From: a virus
DNA: 64,000 nucleotides
Reading direction: 5' to 3' (one strand)
IMG/VR virus record: IMGVR_UViG_3300025154_000076
Location: 1-64,000 of that record
Shown: in pieces, positions 42,158 through 51,704 of the stretch
Layout of the letters: every line of letters starts with the position of its first letter
Numbering within the stretch: position 1 is the stretch's first letter
Notes under the pieces: generated by a model
Database searches by the model: none
What the model was told of the DNA's origin: nothing
Seen by the model: only the letters and a program-made list of their open reading frames with translations
Translations under genes and position numbers: made by a program

Positions 42158-44560
42158 TTAATTTACATTAGATGTTTCTCTTTGCAGCCTCGATTCAAGG
42201 GCAATCCTTTCTCCTTGTTCTGCACGTAATAACAATGATTCTACCGTTGCTATCCTTTTTTCAAATTCACTCTCGGCTGGCATAGTAATAGTGGCTTCAA
42301 ACATTTTTTCTGCTCTTATTTCCTGAATCTTATTCTTAGATTTATTATTATCTATCTCAATAGCCAACATTGCTTCATTTTGCTTTATCTGTTTAGATAT
42401 TTCAAATGCTTGTATATCACTCTTTCTTTTTTCTTCTCCCTGTGCTTGAACCCTTTCTATTTCCATTTGGTGATTCAATTGCCTTTCCTTGTTTTCAAGG
42501 AATGAAATCATAACCCTTACACTCTTTAAAGGAACATTACTTGCTGTCATTTCTTTAAGTAACAAGCCATGTGATGCCCGAATAAGGGGTACACCATTCT
42601 TTCCTGACTGCATGGCAACAGTAATATAGTTATCTAACTCTGCCTTTTGTTTTTCTGTAGGAGCAGCCTCTACCTTAATTGCATAATTAGTCCTTACAAT
42701 CTTTTCACTTATCTGTAATGTTTTTAAGGTATGTTTACCCAATACAGGATAATATGCTTCATAAGCTTCCGGAAAATTCTTTAATAGTATTTGAGAACGA
42801 ATACATCCACTTAATGCTATTAACTCTTTTAAATTCATATATGCCTTATATAAAGGTCTTATTGCATTATTAGTGGCATGTAAGGCTAATTCTGAACCCC
42901 TTACGGAGGCATTAGGATCTGGGGTGCTTGCATCTGCAACCTGATTTATTCCTGTTATATCACGAAGCATTTCTATTCTAAACTTAATATCATTAAGTAG
43001 TTCAACCCCTAATTCTCCCAAACCACCTCTTAATTCTTCCATTGGCTTACCTAAGTTATTTCCAAAACCGGATAATCCCATAGGTGTTACCTTAAATAAT
43101 AAATCTCCTTTAGTCCTTCGTATTTCTAAAATTGTCATAGGACTTAATTTATTACCCCCTATTTTCAGGTTTGAAATAGAATCAATATTTATAGCAAGAC
43201 CCGGAGGTGCTGCATTGGCTTTAGCATTCTGTAATTTCAACATATCAAGCTGTATCTCATTCAATATTGGGATACAACTTTGAACCATTGATTGACCCGG
43301 CATTTTAACCATCTTTAATGACAATCGAACTTCACCATTTTCTCTTGGTTGCCCGGATTTAATACCATACTCAAAACAATGTTCTGTACCTATAATCAAA
43401 TGGCCATAATAAACATTATTTATTTGTGTTTTTCTTGTTTTTCTTTTTTCTGAATCCTTTTCTTTACCCCATTCTTTACCTTTTTGGGCATAAACCCTTT
43501 CTTGCCCATAACTACTTTTTACCAATGTATCATAGAATGTATCTGTGGATATGGTTTCAAAAACAAGAACTTTAATTTTGTGATTATCATAAGGTGTTGG
43601 GTTATCCGAAGATAGTCTATTTACTGATGTAGTATAGTTTTTTGACCCTGTATATCCGTTTTCTGTTGCCATTGCATACAAATCATCTTCCTCAAATCCT
43701 TTCTGTCTTAATTCAGCAATTGAATAATTCTCAATGTATCCCCAAAATTCTGCGTTTTTATATAATGGACTACTATCTCTTTGTATAATTACACTTGCAG
43801 GGTCAACATATTTTATTCTTGTTTTGTTTATTTGGGTATCTAATTCATCCCTTACAGCAGCATAATTTATTTTAATTAAATCACCATATATTAAATCCTT
43901 TATTTCCTTATCCCAATCCGATATATCAAAATTATGCTGAATCATAAATTCCATTGCTAATTCCTGATTGAGTTTAAAACCTCCCATGCTTTCAAATAAA
44001 TTCAATTCCTGCGTATCTTCTGGAACATAGGATTGTTTATCGTATGCCATGCCCCTTCTCTCATATGCTCTTTGCTTAAATGCCTGGGTATAATTCTCTT
44101 TGTATAATTCCCATTTTGCATCTTCCTTTTCCATAGAACTTATCTTATCTAAAGCTGTTGCTCCAATAACGTGTTCCATAGTGCTAAAAACACCCAATAA
44201 TATTCTTACATATTTAGGCATAATAGGTACAATAGACCAGTCAATATTCATTAACCCCTGACGCTTCTCTTCTTTTGTAAACCCTGAATCATATTGTGTG
44301 GATTGAGTAGTGGTTTCATTATTGATATTTACATCAAAATGAGGTTTATATTGATCGGAATCTTGCATACCATCGCCATAAGCCCTTTGAATAGCAAATA
44401 TATCTCGCATAGCATAAGGAGTATCTGCATTTTTCTCTCCATAGTCCATAATATATTTACCATAGCTGACAAACCAATCCTTATCATTCCTTTTTACATC
44501 AGGATTTATGTCATCAGAAGGTCTTTCTATATCTTTAAAATCTGTATTTTTTAGTTCCAT
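42158..44560 (-). CDS. Portal protein
   Basis: An 800-aa protein, the expected size for a large podovirus or crAss-like portal forming the DNA entry ring. Portal-like features are a long helical stem region (LGELGVELLNDIKFRIEMLRDITGINQVADAST is the core area; only key residues cited), ELALHATNNAIRPLY, and a C-terminal charged coiled coil (QMEIERVQAQGEEKRKSD). It follows terminase and precedes scaffold. The start at 44560 lies 12 bases from a promoter-like TAAATTTG. Confidence 0.75.
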   Translation of the reverse strand: MELKNTDFKDIERPSDDINPDVKRNDKDWFVSYGKYIMDYGEKNADTPYAMRDIFAIQRAYGDGMQDSDQYKPHFDVNINNETTTQSTQYDSGFTKEEKRQGLMNIDWSIVPIMPKYVRILLGVFSTMEHVIGATALDKISSMEKEDAKWELYKENYTQAFKQRAYERRGMAYDKQSYVPEDTQELNLFESMGGFKLNQELAMEFMIQHNFDISDWDKEIKDLIYGDLIKINYAAVRDELDTQINKTRIKYVDPASVIIQRDSSPLYKNAEFWGYIENYSIAELRQKGFEEDDLYAMATENGYTGSKNYTTSVNRLSSDNPTPYDNHKIKVLVFETISTDTFYDTLVKSSYGQERVYAQKGKEWGKEKDSEKRKTRKTQINNVYYGHLIIGTEHCFEYGIKSGQPRENGEVRLSLKMVKMPGQSMVQSCIPILNEIQLDMLKLQNAKANAAPPGLAINIDSISNLKIGGNKLSPMTILEIRRTKGDLLFKVTPMGLSGFGNNLGKPMEELRGGLGELGVELLNDIKFRIEMLRDITGINQVADASTPDPNASVRGSELALHATNNAIRPLYKAYMNLKELIALSGCIRSQILLKNFPEAYEAYYPVLGKHTLKTLQISEKIVRTNYAIKVEAAPTEKQKAELDNYITVAMQSGKNGVPLIRASHGLLLKEMTASNVPLKSVRVMISFLENKERQLNHQMEIERVQAQGEEKRKSDIQAFEISKQIKQNEAMLAIEIDNNKSKNKIQEIRAEKMFEATITMPAESEFEKRIATVESLLLRAEQGERIALESRLQRETSNVN

Positions 44561-44571
44561 TGTTTTTATTT

Positions 44572-44579
44572 CAAATTTA
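44572..44579 (-). promoter_or_regulatory. Putative late promoter -7 box before the portal gene
   Basis: On the minus strand TAAATTTG, embedded in GTTAAATTTGAAATAAAAAC, also found before the fibre gene (38070-38077). The two copies share context and spacing to the start codon, which suggests a common late-gene control element. A -33 box is not evident. Confidence 0.4.
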
Positions 44580-44588
44580 ACTAAAATT

Positions 44589-46856
44589 TTAATATTTATA
44601 CACCTTCACGAATTCACTTAAATCCACCTCGTCATTATTGGCATGTTGGAGTATTTCCTTATACTTTGATTTAGAACCTTCTAATGCTAATGCTACTGCT
44701 GTAAAACGGTCATAATGGGTTAAGTCAAATAAACCCCTTATCTGCAAGCAATCATCAATAAATTCAATATGATTTAATGTTGTTCCCCTTTGCTGAATGT
44801 AATCTCTCACATTCCTAAACAACTTTTGTTTTGATTCATCTGATTTTGTATCATAGCCATAAAAAGGTGTCAACTCCTCAAACCCTGATTTATTTATCTT
44901 TATCTGCCTCATTAGATAACCATGATAATTCCATTGTCGGAACCATTCCTCTATTACCGGAACGTTTCTTTCAGGATTCATTATGCCTCCCCAATAGATA
45001 GATGCTTTAAGAGCTTCCTCTGCAAAATCTTTTGTTTCAGGTGGTCTTTTTTGATAGGTGGCAACAAGTTTAAATGTATCCCATTCTTTTATGTCTTTCT
45101 TATCATCAAGAGAAGGGTCATAATCCCTTACTACAGACAATCCTCCATCAGAACCTTTTTTATTTGATTTAGTCCGACTAAAAGTAAAAGCATCACCACC
45201 TAATGTATATTGCGGATCAGCAGGATAATAAACCCCTTCATTTCTGTATCTCTTATTACGAACCCTTTCTAATGGTTTTTCTGATATTATCCAATCAGCA
45301 TCACTTCTTTCAGCACAAGAAACAAAAACTACATCATTTCCGAAAATCCCATTCTGCCATTCTAAAAAACCAAAAATACAAGGGTCATAATCAAATTCAA
45401 GTTCACCCCTTCTAACTTCAAGTATCTCTCGATTGAAATTTATTTCATCAGCGGAAGGGGTAAAACATTCCCTATATGTTAATGGTAATTTCCTTACATA
45501 TCCTGCAAGTCCATCAAAATCTTTAGCCTTTCTGTATTTTGCCCTGTTAGCCATTATGTCATCCAGTGAACCCTCTGTTATCATTTTCCCATCTACTCCC
45601 TTTATAGGTTTTTCTGGTGTATGCATTACAGATGCTCCATATTCATCAATAAAACCACCCCTTCCATCAGCAGCACTCATAAACACATTAACTAAACCCG
45701 ATAAGGTTGACCCATTCTTTCGATCTCCCCAATGTGATTGTTCACATAGTTTAGTATATTGTTTCATTGCTTCAGCAGTAGTTTCTTCAACTGTTGTAGT
45801 GTAAATCATCCATCCATTAATATTACCTCCATCATTTAAACATTCCTTCAATGTCTGATGCCTGGCATGAACATCTTCTAATTTTGTTTTACCCGATTCA
45901 TCCACATTCAATATGTTTATCCTTCTCTTATCATAGTAACTCTTTCCGGCAGTAGTGGCAAAATCTGATACTGAATTAAGTCCTAACCTATCATCCATAA
46001 ATGTTCCCTTTCCTCCGATATGTATTGCACCAGGCTTTAATGTTAGCCTTGTTTTTACATCAGTGGATCCTTCATGCATGGGTTTAAAAAAAAATGGTAG
46101 ATTATTAAACGGATATACAAGGTGTTTAGTAAACATTTCTTCTCCGTTATTTGAATCCATTCCTTGTATTCCACCTTCCCAATTCATGTGAGAAGTAATT
46201 AGGTTACAATGTATAGATAATGCCCTTGATGACTTACCTGCTCTACGAGCATCCATATTATTAGTACCATGTAGAACCCTTTTACCCCGATCAATCCCTA
46301 ATTCATCTTCAGTAAGGTTAAATAGATATTCCTGAACAACAAACCACCTTCTATCTCTATCCCTATAATCAGGTAGTTTACCTGTAAGCAATAAATAATA
46401 ATTCAGGTAATACCAATGCCACCCACAAATAAATGTAGGCTTGCCTTTTATAAAAAACCATTTACCATTAAACCTATGATACCATTGTGTTTTTATCCAA
46501 TTAATTTCATCCTTAAATTCTGCTTTGTTTGCTTCAAGATATGCCCATATTTCCTCCACAGTCATAAATACCTCCATCGGTTTTGTTGTCTTTCTTCGCT
46601 TTTCACGAAGTAACATATCCGGGAGTTTTTTTAGCTTATCAGGTATTTGTTCGTATTGGAATTTCTGATCTTTAGGTTTTTGGTTAAACCCTTCTATCAG
46701 GTGTATATCTGGGCAAGAAGGAAGTTTAACCCTTATCTCTTGTAAATCCCTGTCATTACTATTTACAACAACCCATGTATCTTCCGGTTCATAGCTTTTA
46801 AGAATATTAACATGAACTGTGGGATATTTCTTTTTTAGTTGTTGTAGATTCAGCAT
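44589..46856 (-). CDS. terL: Terminase large subunit
   Basis: A 755-aa DNA-packaging motor. The ATPase half has a Walker A-like RRAGKSS (residues 204-210) and a Walker B-like INILNVDE (313-320) followed by a TTTVEE coupling motif. The nuclease half has LGGDAFTF (first catalytic Asp) and a C-terminal THYDRFTAVALAL with a late Asp. A deviant Walker A with Arg-Arg-Ala is seen in large Bacteroidota phage terminases. It overlaps the upstream 224-aa gene by one base (TAATG), and the portal gene follows. Confidence 0.85.
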   Translation of the reverse strand: MLNLQQLKKKYPTVHVNILKSYEPEDTWVVVNSNDRDLQEIRVKLPSCPDIHLIEGFNQKPKDQKFQYEQIPDKLKKLPDMLLREKRRKTTKPMEVFMTVEEIWAYLEANKAEFKDEINWIKTQWYHRFNGKWFFIKGKPTFICGWHWYYLNYYLLLTGKLPDYRDRDRRWFVVQEYLFNLTEDELGIDRGKRVLHGTNNMDARRAGKSSRALSIHCNLITSHMNWEGGIQGMDSNNGEEMFTKHLVYPFNNLPFFFKPMHEGSTDVKTRLTLKPGAIHIGGKGTFMDDRLGLNSVSDFATTAGKSYYDKRRINILNVDESGKTKLEDVHARHQTLKECLNDGGNINGWMIYTTTVEETTAEAMKQYTKLCEQSHWGDRKNGSTLSGLVNVFMSAADGRGGFIDEYGASVMHTPEKPIKGVDGKMITEGSLDDIMANRAKYRKAKDFDGLAGYVRKLPLTYRECFTPSADEINFNREILEVRRGELEFDYDPCIFGFLEWQNGIFGNDVVFVSCAERSDADWIISEKPLERVRNKRYRNEGVYYPADPQYTLGGDAFTFSRTKSNKKGSDGGLSVVRDYDPSLDDKKDIKEWDTFKLVATYQKRPPETKDFAEEALKASIYWGGIMNPERNVPVIEEWFRQWNYHGYLMRQIKINKSGFEELTPFYGYDTKSDESKQKLFRNVRDYIQQRGTTLNHIEFIDDCLQIRGLFDLTHYDRFTAVALALEGSKSKYKEILQHANNDEVDLSEFVKVYKY

Positions 46857-47530
46857 TAAATATAGTTTCTTAGTTTATACGGATTTATATCAACAGAGTT
46901 CTTTCCTTCCATAATCCTTAATGCTACCAATTCGGGTGTGAGTTCAAGCCTTTCCTCGTCAATGAGTAAATATATTGTTCTGCTAAGTTCTTGTGTGTCA
47001 TCTGCTGTAAATATTTCCTTAACTAATGTAGACATCTTTTTTTCAAGCGAATCAATTGCGTTTATCTGTTTTGAATCATAATCGCCACCTAAAAAACTAA
47101 CCATCATGTTTTCATAAGCCTCTGATAACCCTACTAATTTTGTGTATTTAATGGAATTAAACAACATACAAAAACGAATGATCATTCGGTTAACCTGTTC
47201 GTTTTTACCCTTTATCATAAACATTATTTTAGGATCAACCTCTTTTCTTTCGTTTACACTAAACCCGGATAACTTAACTGCATATGCCTTTCTTTCAAGT
47301 AGGTTAATTTCCAATAAAGGAGAGTTTATATCGTACATATAGCATATGTATCTTATTGTCTGGTCTTTCTCTATATCAGTGAACCCATCTATTTTGTCTT
47401 TGAATTCATTATAGTCCTTAAGCCTTCTGAACCCCTTATCGTCAAGACAAAAGTTTCTTTCGCTAATAGTATGTACAGGGAACATCATATTAGCAAAATC
47501 GGTATCCTTAAAGTTATAATCCGAAATCAT
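46856..47530 (-). CDS. Gene before terL, possible small terminase or assembly factor
   Basis: A 224-aa helical protein (MISDYNFKDTDFANMMFPVH...). It overlaps terL by one base and the tandem GroES gene by 17 bases. Its place directly before terL is where a small terminase subunit is expected, but I see no HTH for DNA recognition. The segment IMFMIKGKNEQVNRMIIRFCML is hydrophobic and helical. The function remains open. Confidence 0.5.
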   Translation of the reverse strand: MISDYNFKDTDFANMMFPVHTISERNFCLDDKGFRRLKDYNEFKDKIDGFTDIEKDQTIRYICYMYDINSPLLEINLLERKAYAVKLSGFSVNERKEVDPKIMFMIKGKNEQVNRMIIRFCMLFNSIKYTKLVGLSEAYENMMVSFLGGDYDSKQINAIDSLEKKMSTLVKEIFTADDTQELSRTIYLLIDEERLELTPELVALRIMEGKNSVDINPYKLRNYI

Positions 47531-48242
47531 ACACGTAAATTATATCCGCACGTTGAACAAAATAATATTTCTTATCCCCATCAAATTGACTGTGAAATGA
47601 GTTTTCAAGCAAATAAGGGGTTCGCTTTTTACTAACACATATTCTTTGCCCTACAAATAGTTCATCCTCAAAATCCTGTTTAACCCCATATTTATAATTT
47701 TTGTTTCGGGATCCTACTGCTTTTACTGTCCATGATTCTATTTCTGCATTTTCCCTATTTATTTCAGGTATAAACACATTATCGTATTGATTAAAATCAT
47801 CCCTGTTTGGCTCTACAAGAATATATCCGTTTAAACAGATTATTTCATCTCCTCTTTTTGCCACTACAAATTCTTCATACCGCAGCACATAATAAATCTC
47901 CCCCTCACAATTTATTTCAATTAAGTCTGTATGTTCATTACCTATAACCGCCAATGACTTAACCCAAACAATATCACCTGGTTTAATTTCAAGTGTGGTT
48001 TCCCATGATGTAGATACCTTGGAATTAACGTTTTCAGAATAGATTAACTTTCTTGGTGTTTTTATTATTTCAACTACCCTTCTTGAATGGGTATCTTCAT
48101 CCCATGATACATCAATATCAATAGTGATATTAGTATTTGCCAACCTTTTTTTTGATGTGTCAATAATGGGTTTCACAATAACCATGTTATTTACCAATAC
48201 TATTTCATCAAATTGTTCCCTTGTTAATTTTATTTTTTCCAT
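47514..48242 (-). CDS. Tandem GroES-fold protein
   Basis: A 242-aa protein with two GroES-like barrels. The first has NNMVIVKPI, then EIKPGDIVWVKS and VLRYEEFVVAK. The second has LNGYILVEP, an acidic loop at the mobile-loop position (DDFNQYDNVFIPE), SWTVKAVGS, then FVGQRICVSK and FVQRADIIYVYD. This double barrel is about twice the length of GroES, as in plant chloroplast Cpn20. It probably helps GroEL fold the capsid or another late protein. It lies between the sugar-enzyme genes and the packaging genes. Confidence 0.65.
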   Translation of the reverse strand: MEKIKLTREQFDEIVLVNNMVIVKPIIDTSKKRLANTNITIDIDVSWDEDTHSRRVVEIIKTPRKLIYSENVNSKVSTSWETTLEIKPGDIVWVKSLAVIGNEHTDLIEINCEGEIYYVLRYEEFVVAKRGDEIICLNGYILVEPNRDDFNQYDNVFIPEINRENAEIESWTVKAVGSRNKNYKYGVKQDFEDELFVGQRICVSKKRTPYLLENSFHSQFDGDKKYYFVQRADIIYVYDFGL

Positions 48243-48253
48243 GTCTGTTTATT

Positions 48254-49183
48254 TTAAAATAAGTATTTACTTAAATTTTTCTCTGTGTCCTTTAGTTCCT
48301 GATAATATAAATATGAAGCACTTTCTTCTGATACCATCATTTGTTTAAAGAATGGTGATACCTGAAATGCAGGTTTACAAAAGGCCTTATTATCTACTTT
48401 ATTAACCCCTGTATTGTGAAGTATTTTAACCTGTGATAATCTCTCACTATTATCAGTGGCCATACAAAAGTCAAGTTCCTTATCCACTTTCATTTTGAAC
48501 CCATATTTCCAAGGAACCCATAACATTGCCCACATTTCTGCTGTCCATGCCTGTATTGGATATTCCTGATCTTTTGGATGATATTTATCTTTAGTGTTTA
48601 TCATGTGAACATATAACTGAGTTGAAACCCTTTCTATTTCATCCCATAGTTCATAAGTGCCATTTTTAACTATCCATTGCGCCCCACCTGCTGCATCATC
48701 ATTAGCCTCAACCAATAATGGGTCAATACCTACTATTTCACACATCTCAATAAATAGTTGTTCCCCTTTACTTTTAATGTATTTAGAGTTTAGGTATGAC
48801 CTTGCATCTGACAAATACCATACATTATCCTTATCAAATTGATTGAGGTTTATTTTCTCTTTAAATATCACATCCGGGTCTGTATAGAAAAAGGTATCTG
48901 ACCCAATATCCGAGTTGTTCTTAATAAATTCTTTCACAAGAAAGGGTTTCAAACTAACATGGTAACGGTTATCTATCCTTGTATCTCTTATTACATGGAA
49001 TTTACATTTAAAATCATCTTTATGTTCTAATAACTTAAGAATGTATTCACTAACCTTATCAACTCTTTGTCCGATCAAATAATGGGTTTCTGCTTCATAA
49101 CCCATTCTTCTGAAATTATTTATTTGTACAAGTGTTTGCCATGCATAAAAAGCATTATCCGGTAATGTAATTAGAAATTTCAT
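48254..49183 (-). CDS. Glycosyltransferase with DxD motif
   Basis: A 309-aa GT-A-like enzyme. It starts with MKFLITLPDNAFYAWQTLVQ, has the metal/nucleotide-sugar site FFYTDPDVIF (DxD) in the first third, and GGAQWIVKNGTYELW and WTAEMWAMLWVPW further on, as in glycosyltransferases that use UDP- or GDP-sugars. It overlaps the next gene by 4 bases. The donor sugar and acceptor are unknown. The position in the late operon points to modification of virion protein rather than DNA. Confidence 0.65.
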   Translation of the reverse strand: MKFLITLPDNAFYAWQTLVQINNFRRMGYEAETHYLIGQRVDKVSEYILKLLEHKDDFKCKFHVIRDTRIDNRYHVSLKPFLVKEFIKNNSDIGSDTFFYTDPDVIFKEKINLNQFDKDNVWYLSDARSYLNSKYIKSKGEQLFIEMCEIVGIDPLLVEANDDAAGGAQWIVKNGTYELWDEIERVSTQLYVHMINTKDKYHPKDQEYPIQAWTAEMWAMLWVPWKYGFKMKVDKELDFCMATDNSERLSQVKILHNTGVNKVDNKAFCKPAFQVSPFFKQMMVSEESASYLYYQELKDTEKNLSKYLF

Positions 49184-50313
49184 ATCACTCTTTTTAATAT
49201 TGTTAACCCATTATTGTTTGTAAAAATCTTATCAACAACCCAATGTTTATTTTCTTCCATAAATTCATCTATTGCCTTTTTTAACCCAAATCCACCACCA
49301 CCTGAATTATGCCATCCATAGGTTTGTGTGTCATGCATGATAATATATTTTCTTGCCTTGTTACCATGAAGTGTAAGTTCGGCTTTCAACTGCCTGTACA
49401 CATGCCATGTATCAATAAACAAAAGGTCTGTTTCCTCTATTTCAATGTCCAGTGTACTTGCCTGAATAAACTTAAAATCAATAATGGGTTTCACAATATC
49501 ATACACCTGGTTAATATTACTGCCATATTCTTTAGGGTCTGTTTTATCTATTGAAATCATTTTTTTAGGATACCCTGCTAATAATCCCCATGTTGAATTT
49601 ATTTTCCATACTCCTAATTCTGTTATATGGTTACATTCTAAGGCATATTGTCTAAGTGTATAAATATGTTCGTTAATATCTCCTTTTGTATTACAGCGAT
49701 TGACATATTTTTCCTCAATCTCTTTTTTGGGAATAATATATTTGTGGTCAATATTTTTTAAATACCCTCGCTGAATATCTATCTGGTGTTTGTAATTAAT
49801 ATTTTCTTTAACAATATCTGTTTTAGTATCAACCCCTGTATATTTACCTATTAATGAATCAAAACAAAAGAATACCAATTTAGAGCAACCCATGTATCCT
49901 GCCAATTTAATACATGATAATGCAGAAAAATCAGTGGGTTTCAATCCTAATTCAATATTATCAAACACATATCTTGGTTTGTAGGTGTCAAAACATTTTT
50001 CTGATTCATGTTTATGTACCAATAATGTTGCAGGATAAGGGTTCACTGTTCTTAGGTTGCAATTATTACAATCGGGATAAACACAATCAACCTCTATTAA
50101 TTGATTAGCAACAATTGATTTATGATACCCATCCTTTTGCATAGAATAAACATCATTATCCAAATTCAATTCGTTTACCTTATTTATTGCATAGTTAATG
50201 GCTATTACAACCCCTTCTTTAAAATGTTCTTTTTTAAGTTCTCTTATGCTTTCTCCCCTGCCTACTATATAGCAAGTTTGACCCTTGTATTTGTTTTTTA
50301 AATCTTTCATCAA
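49180..50313 (-). CDS. DUF115-like domain fused to a SAM methyltransferase
   Basis: A 377-aa two-domain protein. The N-terminal half begins with CYIVGRGESIRELK and AINYAINKV, as in DUF115/MptE-like proteins that are often linked to glycan or flagellin modification. A cysteine cluster (CVYPDCNNCNLR) follows. The C-terminal half has ITELGVWKINSTWGLLAG (SAM site), LLFIDTWHVYRQLKAEL and IIMHDTQTYG, as in sugar O-methyltransferases of the Methyltransf_24 group. It overlaps genes on both sides by 4 bases. Confidence 0.6.
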   Translation of the reverse strand: MMKDLKNKYKGQTCYIVGRGESIRELKKEHFKEGVVIAINYAINKVNELNLDNDVYSMQKDGYHKSIVANQLIEVDCVYPDCNNCNLRTVNPYPATLLVHKHESEKCFDTYKPRYVFDNIELGLKPTDFSALSCIKLAGYMGCSKLVFFCFDSLIGKYTGVDTKTDIVKENINYKHQIDIQRGYLKNIDHKYIIPKKEIEEKYVNRCNTKGDINEHIYTLRQYALECNHITELGVWKINSTWGLLAGYPKKMISIDKTDPKEYGSNINQVYDIVKPIIDFKFIQASTLDIEIEETDLLFIDTWHVYRQLKAELTLHGNKARKYIIMHDTQTYGWHNSGGGGFGLKKAIDEFMEENKHWVVDKIFTNNNGLTILKRVI

Positions 50314-50882
50314 TTATGTACGAATAAACAATGATTTATTTTAAGTTGTTGTTCTTCCGGGAATGTTTTCTTAAATGCTTCTATAAAATATCCATCGGCT
50401 GCATATTTTGTCCCTAATGGAATTTGTTTAGCTAAGTCTATTCTTGTGGCAAATGAACCCATGTCTATTCTGCCAATACAAGGTACACTATCAAAAAAAC
50501 AATACCCTCCATGAGAATGAACCATTTTCCAATAAATTAATCCAGGGTTATTATTGTTCTTTGCATGTGTTATAATCCAGTCCACACATACAGGAACATA
50601 ATAATTGTCATCTCCGGTCATTATCACATAATCAGCATCACTCATTTGTTTTCCGTATTCTCTTGGTGTATGCCCCCAATCATTATATTGCTTTCCCATG
50701 TATGAGAAATAAATACGATAATCATTAAATGATTTTACTATTTGTTCTGCCTTATTTTCATTTACATCATCAATAACCACATGAGCTTTCCAATTAGGAT
50801 TGTTTTGGTTTATCAATGAATATAACATGGTGAATAATGGGTTCACCCTATTGAATGTAGGAATAATAAATTCTATTGTCAT
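50310..50882 (-). CDS. GT2-family glycosyltransferase (short)
   Basis: A 190-aa protein with a typical GT2 start (MTIEFIIPTFNRVNPLFTML), a nucleotide-binding strand (HVVIDDVNENKAEQI) and a metal site YVIMTGDDNYYVP. It ends soon after the GT-A core, so it lacks the long C-terminal parts of processive enzymes and should add single sugars. It overlaps the next glycosyltransferase by 4 bases. Confidence 0.7.
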   Translation of the reverse strand: MTIEFIIPTFNRVNPLFTMLYSLINQNNPNWKAHVVIDDVNENKAEQIVKSFNDYRIYFSYMGKQYNDWGHTPREYGKQMSDADYVIMTGDDNYYVPVCVDWIITHAKNNNNPGLIYWKMVHSHGGYCFFDSVPCIGRIDMGSFATRIDLAKQIPLGTKYAADGYFIEAFKKTFPEEQQLKINHCLFVHN

Positions 50883-51631
50883 TTTTTTGCAATATAATCT
50901 TTAAGCATCTTTTCATAGTTATAATTCCAATGAGGTAATAACCCTATATCTCCAGTAGGGATTTTACCCTGTAACCTAAGATGTTCAATATGTCTTTTAT
51001 GACGTTCCACAACCTGATCCTGTTCTGGTCTACCTTGATCTGATCCTAATCCTGACATGTGATACGATACACCCCAATTATAAAAATAACTAACATCTTT
51101 ATTTTCAGGTGATGCTTTTGCTACCTTACCACCTGCTGCATGTATTTTTGAAATAAATCTTGAATCATATCCTGCATTATAGTGGTCGTGTTTACCCACT
51201 TTCTCCCAAATTTCTTTTGTATAAACTATTCCTGCATTGCCAATAGAATGTATGGCTTTAATTTCTTTACTAACCATAGCGACAGAATTTTGCCAATGCA
51301 AAAGGTCATATCCGGGAAAATATTTATTAATGTTATCGGAATGATTTGGAAGGAAAATATCATCGTCATCTGCGATCGCTATTGTGTTATATTTACAATT
51401 CTCTACTGTAAAATTTTCTTTTTGGCCAATAGTCTTAAATGTTTCTTTCAGATTTATAATGCGAATTTTAGGATGATCGAAATATAATGTCTGTTTTTCA
51501 TAATCATTGACAATAAGCATTTCACTTTCTCCTTCATATTCTTGCCTAAGAAATGATTCTATTGCTTCTTCTAATAAGTTAACTCTACCATAGGTAATAG
51601 TTTTATAAGAAATTGATATTGGATTTTCCAT
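50879..51631 (-). CDS. GT2-family glycosyltransferase
   Basis: A 250-aa protein: SISYKTITYGRVNLLEEAIES, then EMLIVNDYEKQT, then IAIADDDDIFLPNH with the DxD site. Later GNAGIVYTKEIWEKVG and GYDSRFISKIHAAGG match the acceptor half of GT2 enzymes. It is the second gene of the late operon, directly after the poly-Thr virion protein and the motif-pair hairpin. The close link suggests that protein as acceptor. Confidence 0.72.
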   Translation of the reverse strand: MENPISISYKTITYGRVNLLEEAIESFLRQEYEGESEMLIVNDYEKQTLYFDHPKIRIINLKETFKTIGQKENFTVENCKYNTIAIADDDDIFLPNHSDNINKYFPGYDLLHWQNSVAMVSKEIKAIHSIGNAGIVYTKEIWEKVGKHDHYNAGYDSRFISKIHAAGGKVAKASPENKDVSYFYNWGVSYHMSGLGSDQGRPEQDQVVERHKRHIEHLRLQGKIPTGDIGLLPHWNYNYEKMLKDYIAKK

Positions 51632-51645
51632 TATTGTGTGTGTCT

Positions 51646-51692
51646 AAAAAAATAAAATAAAAGAATAAGGGGTTCTGTGTGAAACCCCTTAT
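51646..51692 (-). terminator. Hairpin of inverted dispersed words after the first late gene
   Basis: Copies at 51664-51674 and 51683-51692 face each other and pair almost perfectly around an 8-nt loop. On the minus strand a U-rich tract follows (complement of 51646-51662). It would end or weaken transcription between the poly-Thr virion gene and the glycosyltransferases, giving more of the former. Confidence 0.75.
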
Positions 51693-51704
51693 CCGAGTTG
51701 TTTA

